From contig NC_089753.1 in the NCBI RefSeq assembly GCF_040412425.1, positions 43,882,413 to 43,946,412 of the forward strand: DNA of 64,000 bases. The letters are read 5' to 3'. Within the stretch, counting starts at the first letter, position 1. Every line of letters starts with the position of its first letter. Positions 25,005 through 37,387 of this stretch are shown here, piece after piece. A model generated the notes under the pieces. The model was not told where the DNA came from and searched no databases. It saw only the letters and a list, made by a program, of their open reading frames with translations. Position numbers and translations under genes: made by a program. The stretch comes from Macrobrachium rosenbergii. Lineage: Eukaryota > Arthropoda > Malacostraca > Decapoda > Palaemonidae.

Positions 25005-25090
25005 CACATCAGGATCGAACTCCGGTCTCTCAAATGACAGGCTATGGGGCTTACCAGTTGACCCACTTCACCAGCGAAAGGTCCTGGGTT
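25005..25090 (-). mobile_element. tRNA-like SINE head
   Basis: On the minus strand, TGGTGAAGTGGGTCAACTGG resembles an A box region, and GGAGTTCGATCC, about 40 bp downstream, is a good B box. No proper acceptor stem is apparent, so this is a tRNA-derived SINE or pseudogene, not a functional tRNA. A further GGGTTCGATTCC lies on the plus strand at about 25086. Confidence 0.5.
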
Positions 25091-25282
25091 CGATTCCTAA
25101 GCGAGCATGAACTCTAGAAACGTTTCGTTAAAATTCTACTCTGCCTGTCAGGAAGTAAGATATGAATTATGTATGTGTTAGGTAGTCGACTGTGGTGGGT
25201 CGCAAGTGGGATGGAGAAGCATATGGGGCTAGCTAGCAACCTCACCCCAGAAGGAGACTTGCTGAGAATTGGTGAAAATGCA

Positions 25283-25364
25283 TATATATACTTTATATAT
25301 GTAATTATATATATATATAATTTATCATATATATATATATAATTTATATATATATATATATATA

Positions 25365-25427
<63 letters not shown>

Positions 25428-25440
25428 ATTTATATATATT
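25283..25440. repeat. (TA)n microsatellite with AATTTA interruptions
   Basis: TA runs separated by regularly placed AATTTA/ATTTAT variants. Confidence 0.95.
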
Positions 25441-25673
25441 TATGTATGTGTGTATGTGTGCTTGTGTGTAAAATGTGCACTTGTATAAGTGTTCATGAAC
25501 GAATTTGCATTAACATGAATAACCATCGCAGTTAAACTATAATAAACTTGAAAGTTCCCCGAGTGCATTACATATGCAACACATTCCTGAACAGTCTTGT
25601 TAATGATGTTTTTGTTCTTGTTTTTGAATCCCCTTTCGATGGATAAGTAGAGAAGGTTCGATAATATTCAAAC

Positions 25674-26003
25674 AAGTAAAAAATGCACCGAAGTTTCTTC
25701 GGCGCAATCGAGTTTTCTGTGCAGCGTATAATGCTGTATGAAACTCTCAGCCACGGCCTGTGTTTTTGGCACCTATAGCGGTACAAGACGCACGATATGG
25801 CTAAATTTAATCTTAAATAAAATAAAAACTACTGAGGGTAGAGGGCTGCAGTTTGGTATGTTTGATGATTGGGGGTGGATGATCAACATACCAATTTGTA
25901 GCCCTCTAGCCTCTGTAGTTTTTAAGATCTGAGGGCGGACAGAAAAAGTGCGGACGAACAGACAAATAGCCATCTCAATAGTTTTCTTTCACAGAAAACT
26001 AAA
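25674..26003 (-). mobile_element. Multi-hairpin MITE, family A, copy 3
   Basis: Reverse-orientation copy. It begins with CGAAGTTTCTTCGGCG, followed by AGTTTTCTGTGCAGCGTATA, the central long inverted repeat (about 25830-25925) and the terminal small palindrome AGTTTTCTTTCACAGAAAACT minus its last bases (about 25981-26000). Confidence 0.8.
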
Positions 26004-26161
26004 AAGAAAGACATGCCTTGAAAAGTAGTTCCGATATGATCCAATTTGGAGACCCAATTTATCTTGAGTTGTAATATTCATCACGTGTTTATTTTAATAG
26101 TAATTATAATTACTACCTTAATTCACCTAACTCTTCTATTATTCATTGTTTGCGTAACAAC

Positions 26162-26376
26162 AACAACAAAAATTAATAACAATAATAATAATAATAACAA
26201 TAATAATAATATCGCATGAATGTGATATATTTATTTTTAATATTGGTTCAAAAATCTTCCAACTCATTAATTAATAATAATAAGAATAATATCTGGATTG
26301 TGTTATATGGAAATTTGTTAATAGAGTAACTGGGATTTTGGTTTCTTTCTTTGCGGCTGCACCTTATAGGATATCA

Positions 26377-26440
<64 letters not shown>

Positions 26441-26601
26441 TAACCATAAGATACAGCCGTCAAGGAAGAAACCAAAATGCCAGTTACTCTGTTAACAAAT
26501 TTCCATATAACATAATCCAGTCATTGTTATCCTTATTATTATTAATCAATAAATTAGGCGATCTTTGAACCAGCATTAAAAATAAATATATCACATTTGA
26601 A

Positions 26602-26670
<69 letters not shown>
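26162..26670. repeat. Fold-back repeat: about 200-bp arms around (TAA)n
   Basis: GGATTGTGTTATATGGAAAT plus TTGTTAATAGAGTAACTGGG (left arm) is mirrored by CAGTTACTCTGTTAACAAAT plus TTCCATATAACATAATCC (right arm). Further matches extend outward to the TGATATATTTATTTTTAATA region. The centre is (TAA)n at 26380-26439, and outer (TAA)/(ATT) arrays lie at 26165-26215 and 26600-26670. Confidence 0.88.
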
Positions 26671-26671
<1 letters not shown>

Positions 26672-26942
26672 TCTTCACTTTCCCCTCCCTTCTATTGATG
26701 GGTCGTTTACCTCGAGCAACCAACCCTTCCAAGAATGTTTTTACTCCTCGTCTGTCTACGCTTCGGTGAGGTATTTAGAGGGTCTTATTTGTGCGTTTAG
26801 CAATAAATCAGTCCCAGAGGAATTTAGATTTAGGTAAGGTCGTTAGGTTGCTCGTCCCGTCTGGCTTTTCAGGATTGTAAATGGTGTTGCCTGTAAATGG
26901 TGTTGTCTTCGGTAGGTTCCTGTTATCACGCTCCCTTTCAAA

Positions 26943-26943
<1 letters not shown>
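26671..26943. other. Unassigned sequence
   Basis: No gene. A short local duplication of GTAAATGGTGTTG lies near 26880-26905. Confidence 0.35.

Positions 26944-26997
<54 letters not shown>
26944..26997. repeat. (CT)n microsatellite
   Basis: Pure CT run of about 54 bp. Confidence 0.97.
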
Positions 26998-27000
<3 letters not shown>

Positions 27001-27296
27001 AGGAAGTTGTTTTGATCCGACCGGGAGCTAAAACCTGTTGATTCAGCTGCAGGAGTAATTTTAAAGAATGTTTTTTTTCATTTTTCTGAAAATTGATATT
27101 TTGAGATTAAACATGGGCTCGCGTGTGTAAGTATATTTGCATATTTATGAGTGTTTGGTAGTCTGTAAACGTGCGAGGTTTTGTAATTTATTTATTTGTA
27201 TTTATATTCAGATGTTTGTGCGGGGTTTGTTATGTGTGGGACTGATTGTGTATATGTGTGTGTGCCCATAGATGCATTGATATTTGGATATTTGCA

Positions 27297-27508
<212 letters not shown>

Positions 27509-27879
27509 CATATATAAACATATATACATACACTATATATTGTCTGTATGCAAAAGTGTATTAATTTACACATGTATCTTTGCTTAACACTTACATGTAA
27601 ATGCAAAAGTATTTTCATATATATGTACGAATATTCACATGCGTGTATGCACGTTTCCATGAGTATTTTTCTTGTTTTTCTCTAACAATAACCCGCGTTA
27701 GCTAAAAGAATATTTCAAAAATCTCGTCCGGAAATCTTTGCAGTGAAGACGTCATCAAAAAAGCATTACGTAAACGCTCAGTGACTTTTGTGAGAAATTG
27801 GGCTTTTCTTTAGCTCAATAGGAGTGTGAGGGCTGGCCATTGGGAATGGTTGTAACAGAGGGGGGCGGGAGTTGGGTGG

Positions 27880-28400
27880 GGGAGCTTTCTTACGCTTGTG
27901 TATGGTAGAATTCTCGCCTTTCGTAGGCTTGGTAACAAATTGATCTTCTTCATAGGCTTCGTTTGAAATTGACTGTTTTATGAAGCGTAAATTGAATTTT
28001 TTTCATTCTCGCAAGGTATTTAAGGAGTTGATCATAAACTTAAGATCTGAGAAAGTGAGAGTTTTCTTAAGTTTTTTTTTTTTAAGAAATTGAACTTATT
28101 TATAAGCGTTGTATGAAATCGAGCACTTTTGCTACTTAAGTTGGAACCACAGTATTTGCATAAGCTCGGTTATACGTCGAGCTTTGCTATAAGCTCCTTA
28201 GGAAATTGGGCTTTTCCGGGTTTTCATGAACTTATATTTTCCATAGGTACATGGGAAATAAAGTATTCTTATAAGCGTGGTAATAAATATATCCGTTTCA
28301 AAATTTTGCTAGAAATAGAGCAATTTTGTAAGTTACGTTGTAAATTGACCTTTTTTCATAAGTGCTCAAGGAAATGGATTTGTGTATGTGTGTGTGTGAG
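27880..28400. repeat. Degenerate tandem repeat (CATAAGCGT...AAATTGA)
   Basis: Phrases such as CATAGGCTTCGTTTGAAATTG, ATAAGCGTTGTATGAAATCG and ATAAGCTCCTTAGGAAATTG recur at roughly 50-60 bp. This is an old, diverged minisatellite. The 115-residue frame at 28129-28476 is part of it and is not a supported gene. Confidence 0.55.
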
Positions 28401-28559
28401 TTTGTGTGTGTGTATGCTTCCAAGACCTTGGGATGGACATAAAAGGAAAGTTTATGGGCGACTTTTGTTGTTCTAAATGATTTGATTTCAAAAGTTTGGC
28501 TATTGTAGAATGTAAATCACAAACATGATTGGTTGAATTCATGTTCATTTTTCAGTTTA

Positions 28560-29024
28560 TTCCGGAACTTTTGCGATTGTCGAAGATCTTATTGAAAATA
28601 TGAGTTTCTTTTGAAGATTGTAAATTTTATGAATGTAAATATGTTTGATTTTGAAAATTTGATCTTAGTTTTTGACCTTATTTGCTAAATATTTGACTCC
28701 TCATTGACTTTTTGGTCAATTTTGTACTATTATTTGCGGCATTTTCTGCAAAGGAATTGATTTTGGTTTTGACAATTTGTGCAGCATAAATGCGTTTTTA
28801 AATTTGTAAAATTTTTATAAATGTAAATTTTTTGGTTTTGAAAGGTTTTGATAAATTGTTATTATCTTTAACTTAACATTATTTGCAAAATAGTTTATTT
28901 AGTTTGCAAAATAGTTAATTCAGTTTTGGCGTTTCCTGCATTATTGTTTAATTTTAATCTCGACGTATTTTTACATAGCAGTTGATTTTAATTTTTGATA
29001 GTTTTTGCAGCGTGTGTGATTCTG
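28560..29024. repeat. Degenerate flank of the 33-bp array
   Basis: Diverged GATTTTGAAAATTTG and TGATTTTGGTTTTGACAATT phrases at irregular spacing grade into the regular array at 29025. Confidence 0.5.
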
Positions 29025-29604
29025 AATTTGTCAATTATTGCAAAACATTTGATTTTGAATTTGTCACTTACTGCTGCAAAACTTTTGATTTTGAATTTGT
29101 CACTTACTGCAAAACATTTGATTTTGAATTTTTCACTTACTGCAAAACTTTTGATTTTGAATTTGGCACTTACTGCAAAATTTTTGATTTTGAATTCGTC
29201 ACTTACTGCAAAACTTTTGATTTTGAATTTTTCACTTACTGCAAAATTTTTGATTTTGAATTCGTCACTTACTGCAAAACTTTTGATTTTGAATTTGTCA
29301 CTTACTGCAAAATGTTTGATTTTGAATTCGTCACTTACTGCAAAACTTTTGATTTTGAATTCGTCACTTACTGCAAAACTTTTGATTTTGAACTTGTCAC
29401 TTACTGCACAACATTTGATTTTGAATTCGTCACTTACTGCACAACATTTGATTTTGAATTTGTCACTTACTGCAAAACATTTGATTTTGAATTTGTCACT
29501 TACTGCAAAACTTTTTATTTTGTTTGTCACTTACTGCAAAACATTTGATTTGGAATTTGTCACTTACTGCAAAACATTTGATTTTGAATTTGGCAAGGCA
29601 AAAC
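29025..29604. repeat. 33-bp minisatellite, about 17 copies
   Basis: The unit is CACTTACTGCAAAACATTTG plus ATTTTGAATTTGT. Starts at 29101, 29134 and 29167 confirm the 33-bp period. Because 33 is a multiple of 3 and the unit has no stop in several frames, it opens frames of 180-221 residues on both strands. These are not genes. Confidence 0.95.
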
Positions 29605-30170
29605 ATATAATATATTTTTTGCCACTGCCTGAAAAAAATGGCACTATCAACGTTGGTTAAAGAGAAGTCAGTTCTGTGGTTGTATGATTTTAATAAACTA
29701 ATAACACCAAGAAAACGTCCCGATATTGTAATACGAATATCGGACTCCAGGGCAACTCAGTTTCCGGCGATATGATGCTACTTTTCATTTTTCACTGGGA
29801 GTTGCACACCCATCTTGTACCAGTGTAATGCTTCACATTCCATTCACGGAATTCTCCAGATATTTGTGCCCTCTTGACGTATTCGCTGTGGAAATTTCAT
29901 TCTAGACTGAACTGGCATCTTCGCTGAGGTACTTCGGAATCTGTTTTTGTCGTGGAGAATTTCATTTTCGATCTTTTCAGTCTGAGGTGTTGTGAGGTTT
30001 ATATTTGTCACTAGGGTTGAACTTATTGTTATAATTATGATAGATTATTGTTTATTTTTAACACCTTGAAAAAATATTTATATAAGAAATTTGAGTGACG
30101 ACCCGCCATTTTTATATCGACCTACCCGCGCAACAACTTCTCGCTGCTGGGAGAAAGGGCGTTGGGTCTG
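29605..30170. other. Unassigned sequence
   Basis: No recognised gene. Contains a small CGATATT ... AATATCG hairpin at about 29720. Confidence 0.35.
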
Positions 30171-30171
30171 G

Positions 30172-30672
<501 letters not shown>

Positions 30673-30865
30673 ATCAAAATCCGGTTCGGTGAAGGCAATC
30701 GCCTTCTCTACTGAAGTTGGAATTATGTATAAATTCTAATAAGATATTCAAGCCTGTCCGCGGATCATACTTTAACTTACCTGTCTACTCGCAGGAGCTA
30801 AAGTGGATCTTCCCTTTAATGCAAGAGATGGGGCTAGAGTTAAGTATGGGAAACACTTTTGCCAG

Positions 30866-31625
30866 GTTAAAGTTAAGTATACCTTAGTTTAACCAGACCA
30901 CTGAGCTGATTAACAGCTCTCCTAGGGCTGGCCCGAAGGATTAGAGTTTATTTTACATGGCAAAGAACTAATTGGTTACCTAGGAACGGGACCTACAGCT
31001 TATTGTGGAATCCGAACCACATTATAACGAGAAATGAATTTCTATCACCAGAAATAAATTCCTTTAATTCTTCATTGGTCGGTCGGAGACTCAAACGCGG
31101 GCCAGCTAAAGTTAAGTATACCCTAGTTTTACCAGACCACTGAGCTGATTAACAGCTCTTCTAGGGCTGGCCCGAAGGATTAGATTTTATTTTACGTGGC
31201 TAAGAACCAATTGGTTACCTGGCAACGGGACCTACAGCTTATTGTGGAATCCGAACCACATTGTAACGAGAAATGAATTTCTGTCACCAGAAATAAATTC
31301 CTCTAATTCTTCATTGGCCGGTCGGAGACTCGAACGTGGGCCAGCTAAAGTTAAGTATACCTTAGTTTAACCAGACCACTGAGCTGATTAACAGCTCTCC
31401 TAGGGCTGGCCCGAAGGATTAGATTTTATTTTACGTGGCTAAGAACCAATTGGTTACCTAGCAACAGGACCTACAGCTTACTGTGGAATCCGAACTACAT
31501 TATAACGAGAAATGAATTTCTATCACCAGAAATAAATTCCTCTAATTCTTCATTGGCCGCTCGGAGACTCGAACTCGGGTCTAGCGAGTGCTAGCCCAGA
31601 ACTCTACCGACTCTCCCAACGAGGA
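30866..31625 (-). mobile_element. Three tandem SINE bodies, family B, 240-bp period
   Basis: Three head-to-tail units begin near 30866, 31102 and 31342. Each starts with AGTTAAGTATACC and contains the family B body in reverse. Only the last unit carries the complete tRNA-like head (about 31560-31625, minus strand: TTGGGAGAGTCGGTAGAG and GAGTTCGAGTC). Units are close to 90% or more identical by eye. Confidence 0.88.
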
Positions 31626-31689
31626 ACTACGTGGGCCAGCAAAGTGCTAGCCCAGAACGGTATGAAATGGGAAGAATAGGAGGCGAGGT

Positions 31690-32340
31690 GAAATATGATG
31701 CAATGGTTTGTGGGACTGAATGAACTGATTCACTTTATGGGAAGACAAGGAGCTGAGATGAGGAATAGGAAGAGCTGGTTTATGGAATGAGTGTATATTG
31801 GGTGGGTAATGGTCAGAATTGGTTTCTGGATTGTTAAGAACTAGTATATGGAGTGGGAGGCTTGATTTATGGATTTATGGAGTGGGAAGAATGAGTTTCT
31901 TGACAGTGAAGAACTGGTTTATGGAAAAGGAAGAATTAATTTCTGGATTATTAATAACTAGTTTATGGCATGGAAAGTAGTTGTTCATGGACGTAGGAGA
32001 ACTAGTTTATGGAAAGGGGGGAATTATTTCTGGATGATAACTAGTTTATGGAGTGGAAAGATTGAGTTTCTGGATCGTGAAAAACTAGTGTTTGGAAAGG
32101 GAAGAATGGATTTCTGGATTATGAGAAAGTAGTTTATGGATTGGGAAGAATTAGTTTTGTGTATCTTGAAAAACTGACGTTTGGAAAGGGAAGAATTGAT
32201 TTCTGGATTATGAATAACTAGTTTATGGAGTGGGAAGAATTAATTTCTGGATCGCGAAGAACTAGTTTATGGAAAAGGAAGAATTGATTTGTGGACTGTG
32301 AAGGATTGGTTAACGGAAGGGAACTTAACTGCAATATGCA
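31690..32340. repeat. About 44-bp minisatellite, diverged, about 13 copies
   Basis: The unit contains AACTAGTTTATGGAGTGGGA followed by AGAATTGATTTCTGGATTAT and GA. Copies vary by substitution and small indels. Confidence 0.85.
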
Positions 32341-32589
32341 ATGGGAATAAATTAGATTTGGGAATGGGAGGATCTGTCATGTGAAAATATTTGGAATTTG
32401 GGATGTGAATGGAAGGGAGTGAAAGCGGAATGGACAGGAAACCACCCTAAAAAAGTTTTGTGTGGAATCGGATTTTCACGGATTCCCTTTTGGGGACTCG
32501 CGTGGGAACGCGGTTATGTTGCTAAGTGGTAAGTTTCTATAAAATAAGGAATATTTTCATTTCACTAAGTGTCACTCTTTGTAAATTCT

Positions 32590-32740
32590 GTATAATGACA
32601 GTTTTAACATCATATCTGGATAATATTTGGATATATATGAATGTGGCGGGTAAATAAAAACAAACCCAGTCATTGACAGTTTTAACATCATTTTTCGACT
32701 ATTTGGATATATAGGAATGTTGAGAGAAAAGAATAACAAA
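32590..32740. repeat. Tandem duplication of about 78 bp
   Basis: TGACAGTTTTAACATCAT followed by TTTGGATATATA occurs at about 32597 and 32675. Confidence 0.8.
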
Positions 32741-32829
32741 TAATAGAAGTATGCTAAGGTAAATTTGTAAACGGGTAAATACATGCCTATAGAAACGGCA
32801 TGGGTATGCATTGCATATGCATATATAAA

Positions 32830-32930
32830 TTATAACGTATTTCGAGAGGCGCTGGAGTTGAGTTTACTGTGATTAATAGTACTTCGCAATAAAACTCTCG
32901 AAATACCGTAACCAGAAAAAAAAAGAAATA
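32830..32930. repeat. Short inverted repeat CGTATTTCGAGAG / CTCTCGAAATACC
   Basis: Twelve-bp arms at about 32837-32849 and 32895-32907 enclose a 45-bp loop, next to the proposed LTR end. Confidence 0.6.
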
Positions 32931-33369
32931 ATTGTCAGGTCGCCAAGTCAGAATTCTGCTTCTTAACACGTACTTTATTTACACAAGAACACTGGTAAAT
33001 CAAAGCTGACAGATCTCACTAAAATGTACAATAAATCCACTAAATTGGAAATTAGTACATTAAGTAATTCCAAGGTGTACATAAGTGGACAATGTATAAG
33101 AGGCTTTAAAATGCCAGTAGTAATAAAATTATATCAGCCTGGTAGGGCTGACTTCTCTTGGCAAATCAGGAAACACAGAAGAAACATCAGCTTGGCAAAT
33201 GACACTGACACCACTCCGTACTACTTTGCTTCCTTGGGATGCTTCTATAGAAGATGGCGTCTGGCTCAAGGTTAATGCTACGTTCACACATTCACGTATC
33301 AAGGCACGCATGTCCACGCACGGCCACGAACGGGGCGGAGCCAGAGTACGTAAAAACAACGCAAACACA

Positions 33370-34480
33370 ACGTAAATGTACCGTAAGTACTGTGTAAATG
33401 CGGCGGCATGCGGCGCGACGTTACGGACCACCTGGCCGTGCGCGGGGCAGGAACCTTCGGCCTGCTCGAAACCCTGCGGGGGTGGCCAGGTCAACTGTCA
33501 GGTAAGCGTGGCCAACCCGCTGCGTGGCACCACCAGCGGGCTGATCCGCGAGCTGCCACGCCGTTACCTGGGGCAACACGCTGCCCCAGGGCACTGCGTG
33601 TGGCTGTCAGAATGGCGTGGGAGTAGACGCGGCAACGCTGCCACACCCCCGCAACAGCGTGGATGTGGGCAACGCTGACCTGGGATAAAGGGGGGCGGCG
33701 CGCTTCCAGGTCAGTGCTTCTCTGGCCAGCATCCTGTTGCTATCTCCCCTCAGCGCCTCCGTCTTCGCCGTCCACTGCAGCAGCCAAGATGCCCAAAGGA
33801 CCCATGCTGAAGAGGACCAGGAAAGGGGCCCTGAGAACTCCAGGAGCCCTGGCAGCTGGAGTTGCCCTCACGCAAAGCCTCCTGAAGCTGATGGTCCCCC
33901 TTCAGGCAGCGATGCTGTTGTGCTGCAGCTCGAGGCCGACGAGCTCGTGACGGAGAGCGACCTAGAGGGAGGAGGAAGAGGACCTTGCCCTCGCCCTACG
34001 AGCGACCCGCCGCCGCCACCGACGACAACGCCCACGGGGATGCCGACGCCGACACGAAGGCACTCCTGATGGAGATGGCCCTACATTTTTCAAGAAGTCG
34101 AGGATGAGTGTGCGCAGGTGTCAGAACAGCTGAGCCTGCACCTGAAAATGGAGGTGCTCGGTGCCATCCAACGATATATCCGTGCCACCAAAGAGGGTTG
34201 CACGGTGCCGTCGAGGCCATGATGACCCACACCATGGCACTGACAACGAGTGTCAGGCACCTGCAGTTCCTGCCAGCCTGTCGGCATCGCAGCAGCAGCG
34301 GGCACTCACTGCACAGCAGCTGGCGCTCCTGCAAGCACAGTTGGTGACATCCACACCAAAGACCTCAGCAACCTGTCGCTTGACACGACATTCCTCAACA
34401 ATTTGCAGGGCTAATTTATATACTGTTGTATTTCCTTTTGCTGTTATGTATGTGTATGTTTTTATTTTATATTAAATAAA
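33370..34480 (+). pseudogene. GC-rich coding-like segment within the Harbinger-type element
   Basis: Sharply GC-rich against its surroundings, with overlapping plus-strand frames and a plausible 3' end: AT-rich UTR-like sequence and AATAAA near 34473. One frame near 33910-33990 carries the acidic stretch LEADELVTESDLEGGG. Another near 34090-34200 reads EDECAQVSEQLSLHLKMEVL, a helix reminiscent of the C-termini of PIF/Harbinger accessory (Myb/MADF-like) proteins. Frames are broken. Identification is weak; it may be captured host sequence. Confidence 0.35.
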
Positions 34481-35410
34481 TATATTTTGCAATATCATGT
34501 CTAGCTCTATCCTCTGCTCAAATATCATGTATTCAATGAAGTAGCTATAATACAAGTACACAAATAAAGAAGGCAAAATGAACCCGAATACACTAACATT
34601 TCATTATTGACTTTGAAATAAGTTCAAAATACTTTATGTAACATTTGTGCACAGAAGAAAAAATGACAACAGGCAAAATATTAGCAAGTCATATAAAATG
34701 TCAAAATATCGGGAGAAGGTAGTTTCAAAAGATAGAATTTTCATATCAGAATATCAACAATGTAAATGCTAGAGCAGGTACTTTCAAGAACATAGAATTA
34801 TCACCTCAGAATTAAAACAATGTAAAGAGAAGGTACTTTCAAAAATGATAGAATTATCATATCAGAATAGAAACAATGTTAAGAGAAGGTACTTTCAAAA
34901 AATGATAGAATTATCATATCAGAATAGATTCCATGTAAAGAAATTATTAAAAGGGCAAAATAACTACATCTTCTTCCTTTTATTTATATATATGTTTGTT
35001 TCATATTTATTAAACATACATTGCAATGTCATGGCCCGCCCTATCCTCTTCCCATTTACCAAGTATTGATGAGAGTAATATATCATGGATTTGAGCAATA
35101 TCTTTTATTAAATCAACTAAAATAAACGGAAGTACACAAATGCACAGGGCAAAATAATCCTGAATTGATACATTATTGATTTATAAATAAGTCCAAAATA
35201 AATACAGGAACAGACCGCCAAATCAAAGTCCTTCAAAAGAAGGCATCGTGCTTACCCCATATAATAATGGGAAAAATGCACGTTAAAGACGAAGAAGAAG
35301 AAGAAGAATAGAAACAATGTTAAGAGAAGGTACTTTCAAAAATGATAGAAATATCATATCAGAATAGATTCCATGTACAGAAATTATTAAAAAGGGCAAA
35401 ATAACTACAG
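34440..35410. repeat. Tandem duplication inside the transposon, with 56-bp sub-repeats
   Basis: 34480-34970 and 35015-35410 are diverged copies: TGCAATATCATG / TGCAATGTCATG, CTATCCTCT, GGGCAAAATAACTACA at both ends. Within them a 56-bp unit with AATTATCATATCAGAATAGA and AGAGAAGGTACTTTCAAAAA recurs about four times (34720-34945) and again at 35310-35375. Confidence 0.8.
35213..35310 (+). mobile_element. Retroelement 3' end, family C, copy 2 with (GAA)n tail
   Basis: AAGTCCTTCAAAAGAAGGCA followed by TAATGGGAAAAATGCACGTT and GACGAAGAAGAAGAAGAA. It interrupts the second copy of the internal duplication within the Harbinger-type element. Confidence 0.65.
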
Positions 35411-36242
35411 GTCTCTGGTACGATATAGCTGGGGTTTAACCCCCGCAGTACGTGGGGCCAACGTGACGTTTGCGTAACTCAGTTACGCAGAACGTAACAC
35501 ATACGGTATACGTACGCTGGTGTTACGTGCTCTGCCACGCACTACTTCTGCCTGCGCCGCCGCTTGTTTGTCAGCGTCACGTCACCCTTACGCAGTGCGT
35601 ACATTTGCGGGCGCACTATAATGCGCATGCATCACGCACATCGTCCCGTGACACGTATCCAGTTGGGCGGGGCCTATTTTCTCGCGTATGCGCAAGTTTC
35701 ACCAATTCTGGCTGTGTGTGCGCATGCGTGCCTTGATACGTGAATGTGTGAACTTAGCATAAAGCTCTCCAAGTGTATAGGAGATGAGTGCCTCCTGGCA
35801 CGCGGCTAGATTCTCAGGCGAACAGAGCCGTCGGCGTACACAAGCAGACTATAGCTGACGATATGTTTTTTTTATTAAGCTGGCTTTATGCCAGCACAGG
35901 CTCTTGCTCATAGAGCAGCCCGTAAGACGATGTCTGTGGTCTTGCCCTTTATATGGCAGAAAACATTGCTTGCAGCGACGGCTGAGGCCTGTACCCGCTG
36001 ATTAACAAGAGAAAATCCTCGCCAGTATTTGGCAGTACAAAAGGCTTTTAATTATGTTTGGGGCTTAGCTAGCAGGAACAGCCATTATCCTTCCCAGGTG
36101 TATTCCCAGGCGTCTCGTTAAGTAGGGGAAAGCAAAAACACGCCCTAAAAATCTCTTGTCGCTCCTATACTGTTGCTGTACCACATTCCCTAAAATGGGA
36201 AATTTCTGTTTTATTAATAACTAAGCGATACAGCGTAAATTA

Positions 36243-36732
<490 letters not shown>

Positions 36733-36788
<56 letters not shown>

Positions 36789-36852
36789 TTCACTTTCACT
36801 TCTGGATTAAAAGCCCGATTTTCTGAATTATATTCATCACGTTTATATTTAA

Positions 36853-36923
<71 letters not shown>
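36733..36923. repeat. Two (CT)n tracts
   Basis: CT runs at 36733-36788 and 36858-36923, with a 70-bp unique spacer. Confidence 0.97.
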
Positions 36924-36927
<4 letters not shown>

Positions 36928-37255
36928 ATAATTATTTTGCCATCATTATGACGTTCATAATCGTGTACTTGCACCCTCTCTTCCGATTTTTAAATGGTTA
37001 ACACTCTCGTGAGGGATAATTAGATAATAGTATTTTTCCATCAAACCCCATTGTCAGGGTGTAGTATTTTTTCTAATTATGTTAAGTAACCTATTTGGGC
37101 AACTTAATTTTACCGAGTCATTATGGTAGGATTCTTAATACTTGCTTTTTATCTTGTCTTGAAAAGTAGTTTGATGGTAATAAGCCTCAGTTTATTTAGT
37201 TTGTGAAATGTTATCATTATTTTACAAATTAGATAAACTTTAGTGTAGCACCGCC
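36924..37255. other. Unassigned sequence
   Basis: No feature recognised. Confidence 0.35.
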
Positions 37256-37259
37256 AACA

Positions 37260-37311
<52 letters not shown>
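37256..37311. repeat. (CA)n(GA)n microsatellite
   Basis: CA run directly followed by a GA run. Confidence 0.97.
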
Positions 37312-37313
<2 letters not shown>

Positions 37314-37387
37314 CTTGCATAAAATCTAGTGGTAATTTTTAATATATAAGCAAAGTCGTGATTGTGTGCGAGAGATGGGGGTGTTGG

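Larger units (their letters stand above)
33276..35759. mobile_element. PIF/Harbinger-type DNA transposon, 2,484 bp, TAA target duplications
   Basis: Terminal inverted repeats of 37 bp (33276-33312 and 35723-35759) match at 36 positions. Each begins TGCTA followed by C or A, then GTTCACACATTCACGTATCA and AGGCACGCATG. Direct TAA copies flank them (33273-33275 and 35760-35762). A 3-bp TWA duplication with long terminal repeats fits PIF/Harbinger. No DDE transposase frame is visible, so the copy is probably non-autonomous or decayed. It sits inside a probable LTR. Confidence 0.85.
32947..36190 (-). mobile_element. Probable LTR (solo or truncated) split by a DNA transposon
   Basis: On the minus strand, AATAAAGTACGTG (about 32970) is followed about 25 bp later by a junction with TGGCGACCTGACA (about 32934-32946). 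This is the pattern of an LTR R-U5 end next to a primer-binding site. Upstream on the same strand, across the DNA transposon, lie a TATAAAGGGCA box (about 35945-35955) and an AATAAAAAAAAC stretch (about 35867-35878). No gag or pol is seen beside it. The outer edge near 36190 is uncertain. Confidence 0.45.

Noticed and set aside
25005..25090. Functional tRNA gene
   Set aside because: A and B boxes are recognisable but I could not form a proper acceptor stem, so a SINE head or pseudogene is more likely.
28982..29660. Open frames of 180-221 residues on both strands with an 11-residue repeat
   Set aside because: They follow from a 33-bp tandem repeat without stops in several frames. Frames are equally open on both strands, and there is no start context or non-repeat domain.
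33024..33275. 83-residue plus-strand frame just before the Harbinger-type element
   Set aside because: It lies in the probable LTR, ends at the transposon junction, and has no recognisable domain.
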